Assembly: GCF_014638845.1 (NCBI RefSeq)
Contig: NZ_BMFP01000006.1
Span: 62,001 to 126,000, forward strand
Direction: 5' to 3'
DNA length: 64,000 nt
From: Pontibacter amylolyticus
Lineage (GTDB): Bacteria; Bacteroidota; Bacteroidia; Cytophagales; Hymenobacteraceae
The notes beneath the pieces were generated by a model. It searched no databases, was not told where the DNA came from, and saw only the letters and a list, made by a program, of their open reading frames with translations. A program made the position numbers and the translations under genes. Shown here piece by piece: positions 53,049 to 61,454 of the stretch; within the stretch, counting starts at the first letter, position 1, and each line of letters starts with the position of its first letter.

Positions 53049-53458
53049 ACGCGTCAGTTGTTTGTAGCCTTCAGATACATTGTTTCATAGTCGGGGCTAC
53101 CCAGTTAAACTGATGAGCCTTAGGCAGGATGCGTAAAGTGTCTTCCACTTTTTTACAAATATAGCGAGGGTAAAATATAAAGCTAATAATTTAATTATTT
53201 TTTTGAAAAATTTACTTTATACGATAACGCTCTTTGATAAGTCCTGGCTAGTCATATTACTATTCTATACCATCTGTCTTCGAATCATAGGCTAATATGC
53301 TGTTTTAAATGCAAAACTTTTATCCTTATTGTTATATGTCGGGTTTGCTTGACTTTCTGTCCTATAAAACCTTAAAAGCTGGGTAGGCTGACACAAATTT
53401 TTTAGATTTACGGCATGGTGAAAATGGCTCGCTTTCACTGCTCCTTTTAACTAAAACC
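53049..53458. other. AT-rich spacer upstream of PIG-L gene
   Basis: No gene seen in 410 bases. The middle is very AT-rich (about 53155-53225). A TAGATTTA at 53403 and scattered TTTG sequences could be promoter elements of the PIG-L gene, but none gives a clean pair. Confidence 0.4.
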
Positions 53459-55990
53459 ATGAAAAAAAGTTTTTCGCTCCTGTTTGCCCTATTCGTTCTG
53501 CTAACCAGCGGCCTGCTGCACGCACAGGCTCCCGCCAAACCCAATGCCGCTGAGCTACTGCAGGATATTAAAAAGCTGAACGTGCTAGGCACGGCGCTGT
53601 ATGTGGCGGCGCACCCCGACGACGAGAATACCCGCTTTATCGCCTACCTGTCGAACGAGAAGCTATACAACACCGGCTACTTGTCCGTAACCCGAGGCGA
53701 CGGAGGGCAGAACCTGATCGGACCGGAGATTCGGGAAGGACTGGGCATCATCCGCACGCAGGAGTTGCTGCAGGCCCGCCGCCTCGACGGGGGGCAGCAG
53801 TTCTTTACCCGCGCCAACGACTTTGGCTTTTCTAAAAACCCGGAGGAGACCTTTGCCATCTGGGACAAGGAGAAGGTGCTGCATGATGTGGTGTGGGCCA
53901 TCCGCAAGTTCAAGCCGGACGTGATCGTTACGCGCTTCTCTCCAAAACCCTCCGAAACACATGGCCACCACACAGCCTCCGCCATGCTGGCCAGCGAGGC
54001 TTTTGAAGCCGCCGCCGACCCAAAGCGTTTCCCGGAGCAACTCAAGCACGTGCAGGTGTGGCAGGCCAAACGCGTGCTTTGGAACACAGGCGTGTGGTCC
54101 TTCCGCAGCCAGAAAGAGTTTGAGGACTATGGTTCACAACTCTTGAAGGTGGATGTGGGCGGCTACAATCCGCTGCTGGGCAAATCCTACCCGGAGATCG
54201 CCGCCCTGAGCCGCAGCATGCACAAGAGTCAGGGCTTTGGCGCTACCGGCACGCGCGGTGTTACACTCGAGTATCTGGAGCATACCAAAGGAGAGCGGGC
54301 AAAAGAAGAGCTGTTTGAAGGCATCAACACGACCTGGAGCCGCGTGAAAGGAAGTGAAAAAGTGGCGGCCCTGTTGCAGCAAGCCGTAGCGGAATTTAAG
54401 CCCGAGCAGCCAGCTGCCGTGGTGCCCACCCTTCTGGCCGCCCGTAAGGAACTGGCCAAACTACCCGACAGCTACTGGAAGCGCCTTAAGACAGAGGAGT
54501 TGGAAGAGGTGGTGAAGCACAGCCTGGGCCTATACCTGGAAGCGGTGGCTACCGACTATGCCGTAACGCCGGGCGAACGCCTGCACGTGCAGCTGGAAGC
54601 CATTAACCGTTCCGCTATACCTGTGCAGCTGGTAAGCATGCGCCCCGCCTTTACTTCTAAGGACAGCCTGCTCAACAAAACGCTTTCACCAAACGAAGCG
54701 CGCCTGATTCCCTTCAAACTTGAAGTACCGGCTTCCGCACCACTCTCGCAACCTTATTGGTTACGGCAGGAGGGAACGCTGGGACTGTTCCGGGTGGATG
54801 AGCTGCAGGAAATCGGAGCGCCCGAGAACCAGCCGGCCGCCGTGGTGCGCTTCGACTTGAAAATCAACGGGGAGCCGTTCAGCTATACCGTGCCGGTCGT
54901 GTTTAAGCGCAACGATCCGGTAGACGGGGAGCAGTACAGACCTTTGGCCATCACGCCGCCCGTGTTTGTGAACATCTCCGAGAAAGTGCTGATGTTTGCC
55001 TCGCAGGAGCCCAAGCCGGTGCATGTGCTGGTGAAATCGGGCAAGGCAGGTATAAAAGGCAATGTGGCGCTGCAATTGCCGAAAGGCTGGCGGGCAGAAC
55101 CTGCACAAATGGCATTTGACCTGGAGCAGCATGGGGCCGAGCAACTGGTGCGCTTTATGGTGCATCCGCCCAAGGGGCAGCAAGAAGTAGAGCTGAAAGC
55201 GGTGGCTACAGTAGCAGGCAAACCCTATACTCGCGGTCTCAACGTAATCCAGTACAGTCACATCCCGACCCAGACCACTTTCCCAGAGGCCGTGACCAAA
55301 GCCGTGCGCCTCGACCTGAAACGCAATGGGGAGCAGATCGCTTACCTGATGGGTGCCGGCGACGACATACCTGCCAGTCTGCAGCAGATCGGGTACAATG
55401 TAACATTGCTGAAAGACGAGGATATCACCGACCAGCACCTGAAGCGTTTTGATGCGGTGATCCTGGGCGTGCGGGCCTACAATACAGTAGAACGCATGAG
55501 CTTTTACCAGCCGCGTTTGCTCAATTACGTGCAGCAGGGCGGCACCGTGATCGTGCAGTATAACACGGGGCATAGCCTCAAGACCAACAACATTGCCCCT
55601 TATCCTTTGAAGATCTCAAGCCAGCGGGTAACAGTGGAGGATGCCGACGTGCGTTTCCTGAAGCCAGGCCACCAGGCGCTGAACTCGCCAAACAAGATCA
55701 CCAAAAAGGATTTTGAAGGCTGGGTGCAGGAGCGGGGGCTATACTTCCCGAGTGAGTGGAGCAGCGAGTTCGAAGCCATCCTCTCGAGCAACGACCCCGG
55801 CGAACCGGCCCGTAACGGCGGCCTGCTGATTGCCAGGTATGGCAAAGGGCACTTTGTGTATACCGGTTACTCCTGGTTCAGACAGCTGCCCGCCGGGGTG
55901 CCGGGCGCCTATCGCATCTTCACCAACCTGATCTCGCTCGGAAACGGGCATGGTGCCCAAGGCAGCAGCGCAGAGAGTACAGCGAAATAG
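53459..55990 (+). CDS. Large exported PIG-L family deacetylase
   Basis: An 843-residue exported protein with a signal peptide (SLLFALFVLLTSGLLHAQ). The N-terminal 250 residues are a PIG-L/LmbE zinc deacetylase: zinc ligands in AAHPDDE (residues 51-57) and HGHHTAS (about 168-174). The remaining 590 residues are beta-rich, with a segment (GVRAYNTVERMSFYQPRLLNYVQQGGTV) typical of ThuA/glutamine-amidotransferase-like folds. It is likely to act on an N-acetylated sugar or glycoconjugate outside the cytoplasm. It heads a unit with a 47-residue membrane peptide and a sodium:solute symporter. Confidence 0.9.
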   Translation: MKKSFSLLFALFVLLTSGLLHAQAPAKPNAAELLQDIKKLNVLGTALYVAAHPDDENTRFIAYLSNEKLYNTGYLSVTRGDGGQNLIGPEIREGLGIIRTQELLQARRLDGGQQFFTRANDFGFSKNPEETFAIWDKEKVLHDVVWAIRKFKPDVIVTRFSPKPSETHGHHTASAMLASEAFEAAADPKRFPEQLKHVQVWQAKRVLWNTGVWSFRSQKEFEDYGSQLLKVDVGGYNPLLGKSYPEIAALSRSMHKSQGFGATGTRGVTLEYLEHTKGERAKEELFEGINTTWSRVKGSEKVAALLQQAVAEFKPEQPAAVVPTLLAARKELAKLPDSYWKRLKTEELEEVVKHSLGLYLEAVATDYAVTPGERLHVQLEAINRSAIPVQLVSMRPAFTSKDSLLNKTLSPNEARLIPFKLEVPASAPLSQPYWLRQEGTLGLFRVDELQEIGAPENQPAAVVRFDLKINGEPFSYTVPVVFKRNDPVDGEQYRPLAITPPVFVNISEKVLMFASQEPKPVHVLVKSGKAGIKGNVALQLPKGWRAEPAQMAFDLEQHGAEQLVRFMVHPPKGQQEVELKAVATVAGKPYTRGLNVIQYSHIPTQTTFPEAVTKAVRLDLKRNGEQIAYLMGAGDDIPASLQQIGYNVTLLKDEDITDQHLKRFDAVILGVRAYNTVERMSFYQPRLLNYVQQGGTVIVQYNTGHSLKTNNIAPYPLKISSQRVTVEDADVRFLKPGHQALNSPNKITKKDFEGWVQERGLYFPSEWSSEFEAILSSNDPGEPARNGGLLIARYGKGHFVYTGYSWFRQLPAGVPGAYRIFTNLISLGNGHGAQGSSAESTAK

Positions 55991-56054
55991 GCTATTAGCC
56001 TGGAACGGCATCAGTGACTAGTGCATTGTCACCAAGATCTTTGTTAAGAAAACC

Positions 56055-56198
56055 ATGAAAGAAACCGATAGCAAGCCTGCAGAAGAGCTTGAAAAACCGC
56101 CCTTTTTCAAGAACTGGAAAAGCATGTACTGGCTGGTGCTGGGCAACCTCGCTTTTCTGATCACCCTGTTTTACATCATCACCCGCATCTATTCATGA
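56055..56198 (+). CDS. 47-residue membrane peptide coupled to symporter
   Basis: A short gene lying between the PIG-L and symporter genes. The product starts MKETDSKPAEELEKPPFF, continues KNWKSMYWLVLGNLAFLI and ends TLFYIITRIYS; it has a charged N-terminus and one hydrophobic helix (about residues 26-43). The stop overlaps the symporter ATG by the ATGA arrangement (56195-56198), so translation is coupled. Small single-helix partners are known for some sodium:solute symporters (for example YjcH and YhdT next to ActP and PanF), and I infer a similar accessory role. The sequence is unlike those as far as I can see. Confidence 0.82.
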   Translation: MKETDSKPAEELEKPPFFKNWKSMYWLVLGNLAFLITLFYIITRIYS

Positions 56199-57898
56199 GG
56201 TTACTTGACTGGATTGTACTGCTCGGCACGCTGGGCTTTATTGTGATTTACGGCGTCTGGAAAACCCGGGGTAGCAAAGACATTGAAGGCTACCTGAAAG
56301 GCGACAACAGCATGAAGTGGTGGACCATCGGGCTTTCCATCATGGCCACGCAGGCCAGCGCCATCACCTTTCTCTCTACACCAGGGCAGGCCTACGAAGA
56401 CGGGATGCGCTTCGTGCAGTTCTACTTCGGACTGCCCATCGCCATGGTCATCATCTCGATCACGGTTATCCCTATTTTTTACCGCCTCAAGGTATACACG
56501 GCCTACGAATACCTTGAGAGCCGCTTCGACCTGAAGACCCGTTCGCTGGCGGCCCTGCTCTTTCTGGTGCAGCGCGGACTGGCGGCTGGCATCACCATTT
56601 ATGCGCCGGCTATTATCCTGTCTACCATTCTAGGCTGGAACCTGACCCTCACCAACCTGTTCATCGGTGTTTTGGTGATCGTCTATACCGTGTCGGGGGG
56701 CACAAAGGCGGTAAGCGTGACCCAGAAGCAGCAAATGGCCGTGATGATGGGCGGTATGCTCGTGGCCGGTTTTATGGTGGTGCGTTACCTTCCTGAAAGC
56801 GTATCCTTTGGCGATGCCGTGGCCGTGGCTGGCAAAATGGGCAAGATGAACGTGGTGGATTTTTCTTTCGACTGGAACGATCGGTATAACTTCTGGTCAG
56901 GTATGACAGGCGGTCTGTTTCTGGCACTTTCCTACTTCGGCACCGACCAAAGCCAGGTGGCCCGCTACCTGGGCGGAAAATCAGTAGGGGAAAGCCGACT
57001 GGGTTTGCTTTTCAACGGTTTGCTCAAGATACCGATGCAGTTCATTATTCTGTTTATCGGGGTGATGGTGTTTGTGTTCTACCAGTTCAATCAGCCGCCC
57101 CTCTTCTTCAACGAGTCCGCCAAAGACAAGGTATACGCTACTGAATTCGCTCCGGAAATGGAGGCGCTCGAAGAGCAGCACACCGCATTGTTCAACCAGA
57201 AGCAGGAGGCCGTGCACGGCTTGGTGGCGGCCCTGCGAACCGACGATGAAACGGCTATTGCCGCTGCCCAGGCCGAGGTGCAAGGTATAACCGACGCCTC
57301 CAAAGTGGTGCGCAACGATGTGAAGGCACTCATCGCCAAGGCCACACCCGATGCCGAGACCAAAGATACCGACTACGTGTTCATTTCTTTTGTCATGAAG
57401 TACCTGCCGGCCGGACTGGTGGGTTTGCTGCTGGCGGTGATTTTCTCAGCGGCCATGTCGTCCACGGCTTCCGAGCTCAATGCGCTGGCATCCACCACGG
57501 TCGTGGACATCTACAAGCGCTCTGTTAAGAAAGAGAAGGACAACTTCCACTACCTGCGGGCATCCCGTGTTTTCACGGCAGCCTGGGGCGCACTGGCCAT
57601 CATCTTCGCCACCTACGCCTCCCTGCTCGACAACCTGATTCAGGCTGTCAACATCATCGGGTCCATTTTCTACGGCACCATCCTGGGCATTTTTCTGGTA
57701 GCCTTCTATGTGAGGTACATCAAAGGGCACGCAGTATTCATTGCCGCGCTGATGGCCGAAGCCGTGGTACTGTATTGCCACTTCTATACCGATATCGCCT
57801 TCCTGTGGTTCAACGTGATCGGTTGTGTGGCGGTGGTCGTGTTCGGGGTGATCATCCAGTTCTTTATCGGGCAGAAGGATGACAGAACCTATGCATAA
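56195..57898 (+). CDS. Sodium:solute symporter family transporter
   Basis: A 567-residue SSS-family transporter with about 13 hydrophobic segments, starting with LLDWIVLLGTLGFIVIYGVW and the sodium-site region around ATQASAITFLSTPGQAYEDG. An unusual hydrophilic stretch of about 90 residues (about 305-390, EFAPEMEALEEQHTALFNQK and on) interrupts the membrane domain between two helices. The substrate is unknown; the PIG-L neighbour suggests a deacetylated sugar or related compound. It is preceded by a coupled 47-residue peptide. Confidence 0.92.
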   Translation: MRLLDWIVLLGTLGFIVIYGVWKTRGSKDIEGYLKGDNSMKWWTIGLSIMATQASAITFLSTPGQAYEDGMRFVQFYFGLPIAMVIISITVIPIFYRLKVYTAYEYLESRFDLKTRSLAALLFLVQRGLAAGITIYAPAIILSTILGWNLTLTNLFIGVLVIVYTVSGGTKAVSVTQKQQMAVMMGGMLVAGFMVVRYLPESVSFGDAVAVAGKMGKMNVVDFSFDWNDRYNFWSGMTGGLFLALSYFGTDQSQVARYLGGKSVGESRLGLLFNGLLKIPMQFIILFIGVMVFVFYQFNQPPLFFNESAKDKVYATEFAPEMEALEEQHTALFNQKQEAVHGLVAALRTDDETAIAAAQAEVQGITDASKVVRNDVKALIAKATPDAETKDTDYVFISFVMKYLPAGLVGLLLAVIFSAAMSSTASELNALASTTVVDIYKRSVKKEKDNFHYLRASRVFTAAWGALAIIFATYASLLDNLIQAVNIIGSIFYGTILGIFLVAFYVRYIKGHAVFIAALMAEAVVLYCHFYTDIAFLWFNVIGCVAVVVFGVIIQFFIGQKDDRTYA

Positions 57899-57965
57899 TG
57901 ATGTTCTATAGCACGAGCGAGGACGCCCCGAATCCAGTACGGGATCTTTGCTCGCGCTCTATGCC

Positions 57966-58886
57966 TTAGCCCCTGGGCTTCTGCCCCGCCACAATGTAAA
58001 CCAGACTGCCGCCCGCCGAGACATACTCTTCGTTCAGGAGCCTCTGCTTGAGGGCGATCTTGTTGTAGAGCAGCTTCTGCCAATAGGCGTCGAACTTGTC
58101 TTTATCGCCGCCGCCGGCCATGAAGTAGTTCAGGTTATCCTGGTAGTCGTAACCCATCGAGTCGGAGTCGATCCACTGCAGCATCTGCTCCACGCGCAGC
58201 ATTTTCTCCTGCGTGTCGTAGGGCGGGATGATCGAGAGGGCCTTGTCTGAGATCCACACCTTGATGTTCTCCAGGCCGGCCTTCAGGTATAGGTCAGGTA
58301 TCACGTCGCCCAGGGAGTTGAAGCCTTCGCCCAGTCTTTTTTTGCCTTTTTCGATGCGCAGCTTTATTTCCAGTACCTCGAGGGTGCTTTCCACGTCAAA
58401 ATCAGTTTCGCCGTAGCGGTCGAACATCAGGTTGGGCACGAGGTTGTTGGGTTCCAGCGCCACAACCCAGCCGCCGGGCTTGGTGATGCGGATCATCTCG
58501 CTGATCACCTGTTTGGGATCTTTCACATGGATCAGCAAAGTCTGACAGAGCGTAATGTCCGCCAGGTCATCAGGCAGGGGAATGCTGGAAGCGTTGCCCA
58601 CCCGGAAGTCGTACCTGATGTCGTTGTGCCCGTAAATGCTCTGTGCTTTTTGCCTGGCTTCTTCTATGTACTGTGGCTCAAAATCAACACCGTATACCCT
58701 GGCACCGGAAGGGAGGTGCTTCGAGAACATGAAGCCCATCATACCCTTGCCGCAACCGATATCCACGAGCGTGCCGGTATATTCCAGGTGCAGACGGTGG
58801 GCCAGCAGCTCCAGGTAGTCGTCGTTCCACCAGTATTCCCGGGCGGGCCCAAGGTGGTCTTCTGAATGTTTTTTAGGTTCTTCCAA
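57966..58886 (-). CDS. Class I SAM-dependent methyltransferase
   Basis: A 306-residue protein with motif I VDIGCGKGMM (residues 41-50), motif II YGVDFEPQYIEEA, motif III DDLADITLCQTLLIHVKDP and the GGWVVALEPNN strand. The C-terminal 130 residues are an extra helical domain (from about VESTLEVLEIKLRIEKGKKRL). The substrate cannot be read from sequence. It is convergent with the symporter and separated from it by 67 bases. Confidence 0.9.
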   Translation of the reverse strand: MEEPKKHSEDHLGPAREYWWNDDYLELLAHRLHLEYTGTLVDIGCGKGMMGFMFSKHLPSGARVYGVDFEPQYIEEARQKAQSIYGHNDIRYDFRVGNASSIPLPDDLADITLCQTLLIHVKDPKQVISEMIRITKPGGWVVALEPNNLVPNLMFDRYGETDFDVESTLEVLEIKLRIEKGKKRLGEGFNSLGDVIPDLYLKAGLENIKVWISDKALSIIPPYDTQEKMLRVEQMLQWIDSDSMGYDYQDNLNYFMAGGGDKDKFDAYWQKLLYNKIALKQRLLNEEYVSAGGSLVYIVAGQKPRG

Positions 58887-58916
58887 CAGGTATAGTGTAT
58901 TAGGTTCAAAATGGTA

Positions 58917-59080
58917 TTAACCCACCCCTGCCCGTCCGGGGATGGTACTTCTCGTGCATAAATGTCCCCCTTGGAAGGCAGAACTTAACGGAACTGCCCC
59001 TTTGAAGGGGGCAGGGGGATGACAATTGTTCCCCAATTCCCCTTCTGGTGCTAGGGCCCTCTAAAAAGGGCCAGGTTTAT
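58917..59080. repeat. CCCCTGCCC / GGGGCAGGGGG repeat block
   Basis: The spacer holds CCACCCCTGCCCGTCCGGGG near 58921, then CTGCCCCTTTGAAGGGGGCA with AGGGGGATGACA near 58995, and GGGCCCTCTAAAAAGGGCC near 59054. The second block is the reverse complement of a sequence at about 60806-60838 (ACATCCCCCTGCCCCCTTCG), so the family is dispersed in this genome. Confidence 0.65.
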
Positions 59081-59100
59081 ACCATCAGTTAACGTATCTC

Positions 59101-59134
59101 AAAAAAGAAAGCCCCTGCCAGAGCAGAGGCTTTC
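59101..59134 (-). terminator. Terminator after DUF2911 gene
   Basis: GAAAGCCCCTGC (59107-59118) pairs with GCAGAGGCTTTC (59123-59134) with one mismatch; AAAAAA at 59101-59106 gives a U-tract on the minus strand. Confidence 0.8.
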
Positions 59135-59157
59135 GGTAAAAAGCGGGCAGGTATAGC

Positions 59158-60036
59158 CTACTTCATTTTCTTCCACTCGGCAATGGCCTTCTCATTCATA
59201 CGCACGTAGTCGGCATTGTTTGCCTTTTTCGCCAGCTCGATTGATTGCTCAGCAGTTTTCACGGCGCCTTTGTAGTCTTTCATTTTCGCCTGGATTTTGG
59301 CCTGTGCGTGCAGGTTCCAGAATTTCGGGTCGTTGGCGTTGGCTTTCTTCATCCACTCCAGCGCCTGCTTCATGTCTTTGTTGTTGTCGGCGTAGTAGTT
59401 GGCAGCTGCAGCGTACAGCGCAGGAGACACCTCTTTGCCATTTACCACACGCTCCTGTATCTGTGCCATCACCTTGCTGTCTACTTCCGTCTCGATGGTG
59501 AAGCTGGCGATCGTCTTGTCCCACATAATCTCCAGATCGGCGGCGTTTGCCTTCAGGTTGGCAAAATTGATGGTGAATGTTTCCACCGTTCTTGGGTTGG
59601 TCTGCGGCTTCACGGTGAAGCGGAGCTGGTCGTCTTCCTGCTTGTAGGCAGCCACGTTTCCACCGATTTTAGTGTCTTTGTAGAGGATGATGGTCCACTC
59701 ATTCTGGTTCGGAATGGTCAGCAGCGCGTACTCACCGGCAGGCACTTTTTTGCCCTGGATGGTCACCTCGTCGCTGAACTTAAGGGTAGTGGAGTTGTTG
59801 GCACCCGTGCGCCATACCTTGCCGAAAGGCACTACGTCACCACCGAAAACCGAGCGTCCTTTCATGGATGGGCGGGAGTAGCTCAAACTTGCGTTCGTCA
59901 GGCCAATTTCCTGGGTTACGGTGGACAGTGGGCTGGCGGCTGGCATGGCTATACCTTGCTGCTGGGCCTGAGCTGTCAGGGTAGTGCCGCCCAGCATCGC
60001 TGCGGAAAGAAGCACACTGAATAAAATCTTTTTCAT
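59158..60036 (-). CDS. DUF2911 protein with TPR-like C-terminus
   Basis: A 292-residue exported protein (signal peptide ending TLTAQAQ). Residues about 35-175 are DUF2911, a domain common in Bacteroidota (SLSYSRPSMKGRSVFG, WRTGANNSTTLKFS, GEYALLTIPNQNEWTIILYK). The C-terminal 90 residues contain two or three tetratricopeptide-like helices (QALEWMKKANANDPKFWNLH, YKGAVKTAEQSIELAKKAN). Its role is unknown; probably periplasmic. It is transcribed alone. Confidence 0.9.
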   Translation of the reverse strand: MKKILFSVLLSAAMLGGTTLTAQAQQQGIAMPAASPLSTVTQEIGLTNASLSYSRPSMKGRSVFGGDVVPFGKVWRTGANNSTTLKFSDEVTIQGKKVPAGEYALLTIPNQNEWTIILYKDTKIGGNVAAYKQEDDQLRFTVKPQTNPRTVETFTINFANLKANAADLEIMWDKTIASFTIETEVDSKVMAQIQERVVNGKEVSPALYAAAANYYADNNKDMKQALEWMKKANANDPKFWNLHAQAKIQAKMKDYKGAVKTAEQSIELAKKANNADYVRMNEKAIAEWKKMK

Positions 60037-60140
60037 TGTTCTATTTTTTAAGATTGCTGATGTTTTGCGATACGAAAATACTCAAAAATGATGATAATAC
60101 CCCTTAAACGTTCCTTTCAGTGTAAGTTTTAAGGAGAACC

Positions 60141-60665
60141 CTAAAAGCTTCGCCCCACACTGAATCCGAAACGCGGTATAAAGGCCGGCCCCGGCGATTT
60201 GGTGTTGCTTTCTGTCGACAGAAAAGGCGTAAAGCCGACGCGCACCACCAGCCCGCCTGTCGGGTTCTGATAGCGGAACCCGATGCGGCTGAAGTACATG
60301 TTTCGCAAGAGGTCAGGTTCGTTGGTGAAGCGGCGGGTATAGCCCAGCCCGAACTCAAAGTGCTTCTGAAAGCGCCCGATCATACCCAGCGCCTCGACCG
60401 GCACCACCGGATAAAAGCCCGGCTCCTCAGCGGAAAAGAACTGGTTGCTCGCTATACCTATCCTGAAAGCCGCCTTCAGCATGGACTTCTGGTACACGAT
60501 GCGGTCGTAGTTTGCGGACAGCAGATCACCATTCCCGCCCAATTCGGCATACACCGCATTACGTGCCCTAAACGAGTCGCGGTAATTCTGAGCCGAAGCC
60601 GATAAGCTGAATACAAGCAGCAGGCAAAAAAGGAGAGCTCGGGTGAAAGCGCTGGAAATATGCAT
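60141..60665 (-). CDS. Small exported beta-barrel protein
   Basis: A 174-residue exported protein with a signal peptide (ALLFCLLLVFSLSASAQ). The mature part alternates hydrophobic and polar residues in beta-strand fashion (NAVYAELGGNGDLLSANYDR, LKAAFRIGIASNQFF, HFEFGLGYTRRF, MYFSRIGFRYQ, LVVRVGFTPFLS) and ends in an aromatic residue (VGRSF), as outer-membrane beta-barrels do. No function is assigned. It is transcribed alone, upstream of repeat-rich DNA. Confidence 0.78.
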   Translation of the reverse strand: MHISSAFTRALLFCLLLVFSLSASAQNYRDSFRARNAVYAELGGNGDLLSANYDRIVYQKSMLKAAFRIGIASNQFFSAEEPGFYPVVPVEALGMIGRFQKHFEFGLGYTRRFTNEPDLLRNMYFSRIGFRYQNPTGGLVVRVGFTPFLSTESNTKSPGPAFIPRFGFSVGRSF

Positions 60666-61336
60666 AAAGTGATTCAGGAGCGAAGGTGCAGGTATAATGT
60701 AATGCTTCGCAAATTAGTGATTTATTGGGATATATTGATGTAGAAGTATGTGTGCTTGGCGGGAATGGTAACTGCCTGCATCAGGATTTGCAGGATTCCT
60801 GTGCATGATTGACATCCCCCTGCCCCCTTCGACGGGGGACTCTATTTTCTCTATCTGTCATCCTAAAAGGATCTTGGTTGAAGCGGGGACAGGCAGTTGC
60901 TATAACACACCCCTGCCCCTCTCGTAAGAGGAATTCCTGCCATTGCCATGCTACAGGTGTAAGCTATTTGTTTGAAGCAGTATCTTTGCAGTACCGGGTC
61001 GAACCACCCCTGCCCCTCCTTGTCCTTAAAGAGGACCCCTACCCCCAGGCGGGGAGCCTGATACTGCCACTTCAAAGTATAAGTTCGGTAGCCTCTGTTA
61101 CATTCCAATGGCACGCATCGAAAAACTAACTTGCCCCGGAAGCAATGAAACAGATAGCATCAGCCAGGTGCACTTTACGGCGCTCCACTGTTCGAGCGTT
61201 CAGCGAGTGGGGGTAGGGGCCCTCGATTTGGAGCGTCTTGATTTTTTTGCTTACTGGGGGTAGGGGCCCTCTTTCTTTTCATCAAGGAAAAAATTGAGGC
61301 CCGCCCGGCCAGGGCAAGCTATAAAACAGTACAGGT
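60666..61336. repeat. Repeat-filled spacer between barrel and ABC exporter genes
   Basis: No gene is convincing here. It contains CAGGATTTGCAGGATTCCTG (60782), blocks with CCCCTGCCCC (60814, 60909, 61010), TGTCATCCTAAAAGGATCTT (60857) and two near-identical GGGGGTAGGGGCCCTC units (61208-61223 and 61256-61271). These look like dispersed short repeats related to those at 58917 and 63391. An open frame on the plus strand runs through them but reads as repeat sequence. Confidence 0.65.
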
Positions 61337-61398
61337 TGCTATACCTGCAACTGCCACTAATGCTATACCTGCAACCCCGCCACTACTATACCTATAAC
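61337..61398. repeat. 24-base tandem repeat carrying the CTATACCT octamer
   Basis: Two full 24-base units start TGCTATACCTGCAAC (61337-61360 and 61361-61384), with the second diverging after CAAC, and a partial third (ACTATACCTATAAC) follows at 61385-61398. The octamer is invariant while the rest drifts. Confidence 0.7.
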
Positions 61399-61432
61399 AA
61401 AAAAGCCCCGTCGGCAAAACACCAACAGGGCT
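61399..61432 (-). terminator. Terminator of the ABC exporter gene
   Basis: On the minus strand AGCCCTGTTGG (61432-61422) pairs with CCGACGGGGCT (61414-61404) using two G-U pairs, followed by TTTTTT. Confidence 0.8.
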
Positions 61433-61454
61433 CCTATACCTTATAAAGTCAAGT

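Noticed and set aside
54761-55573. A 270-residue frame antisense to the PIG-L gene.
   Set aside because: Same reasoning: shadow of a long real gene, unusual composition, no own leader.
60809-61129. A 106-residue frame in the spacer before the ABC exporter.
   Set aside because: It runs through dispersed repeat blocks and encodes Pro/Ser/Leu repeats from them.
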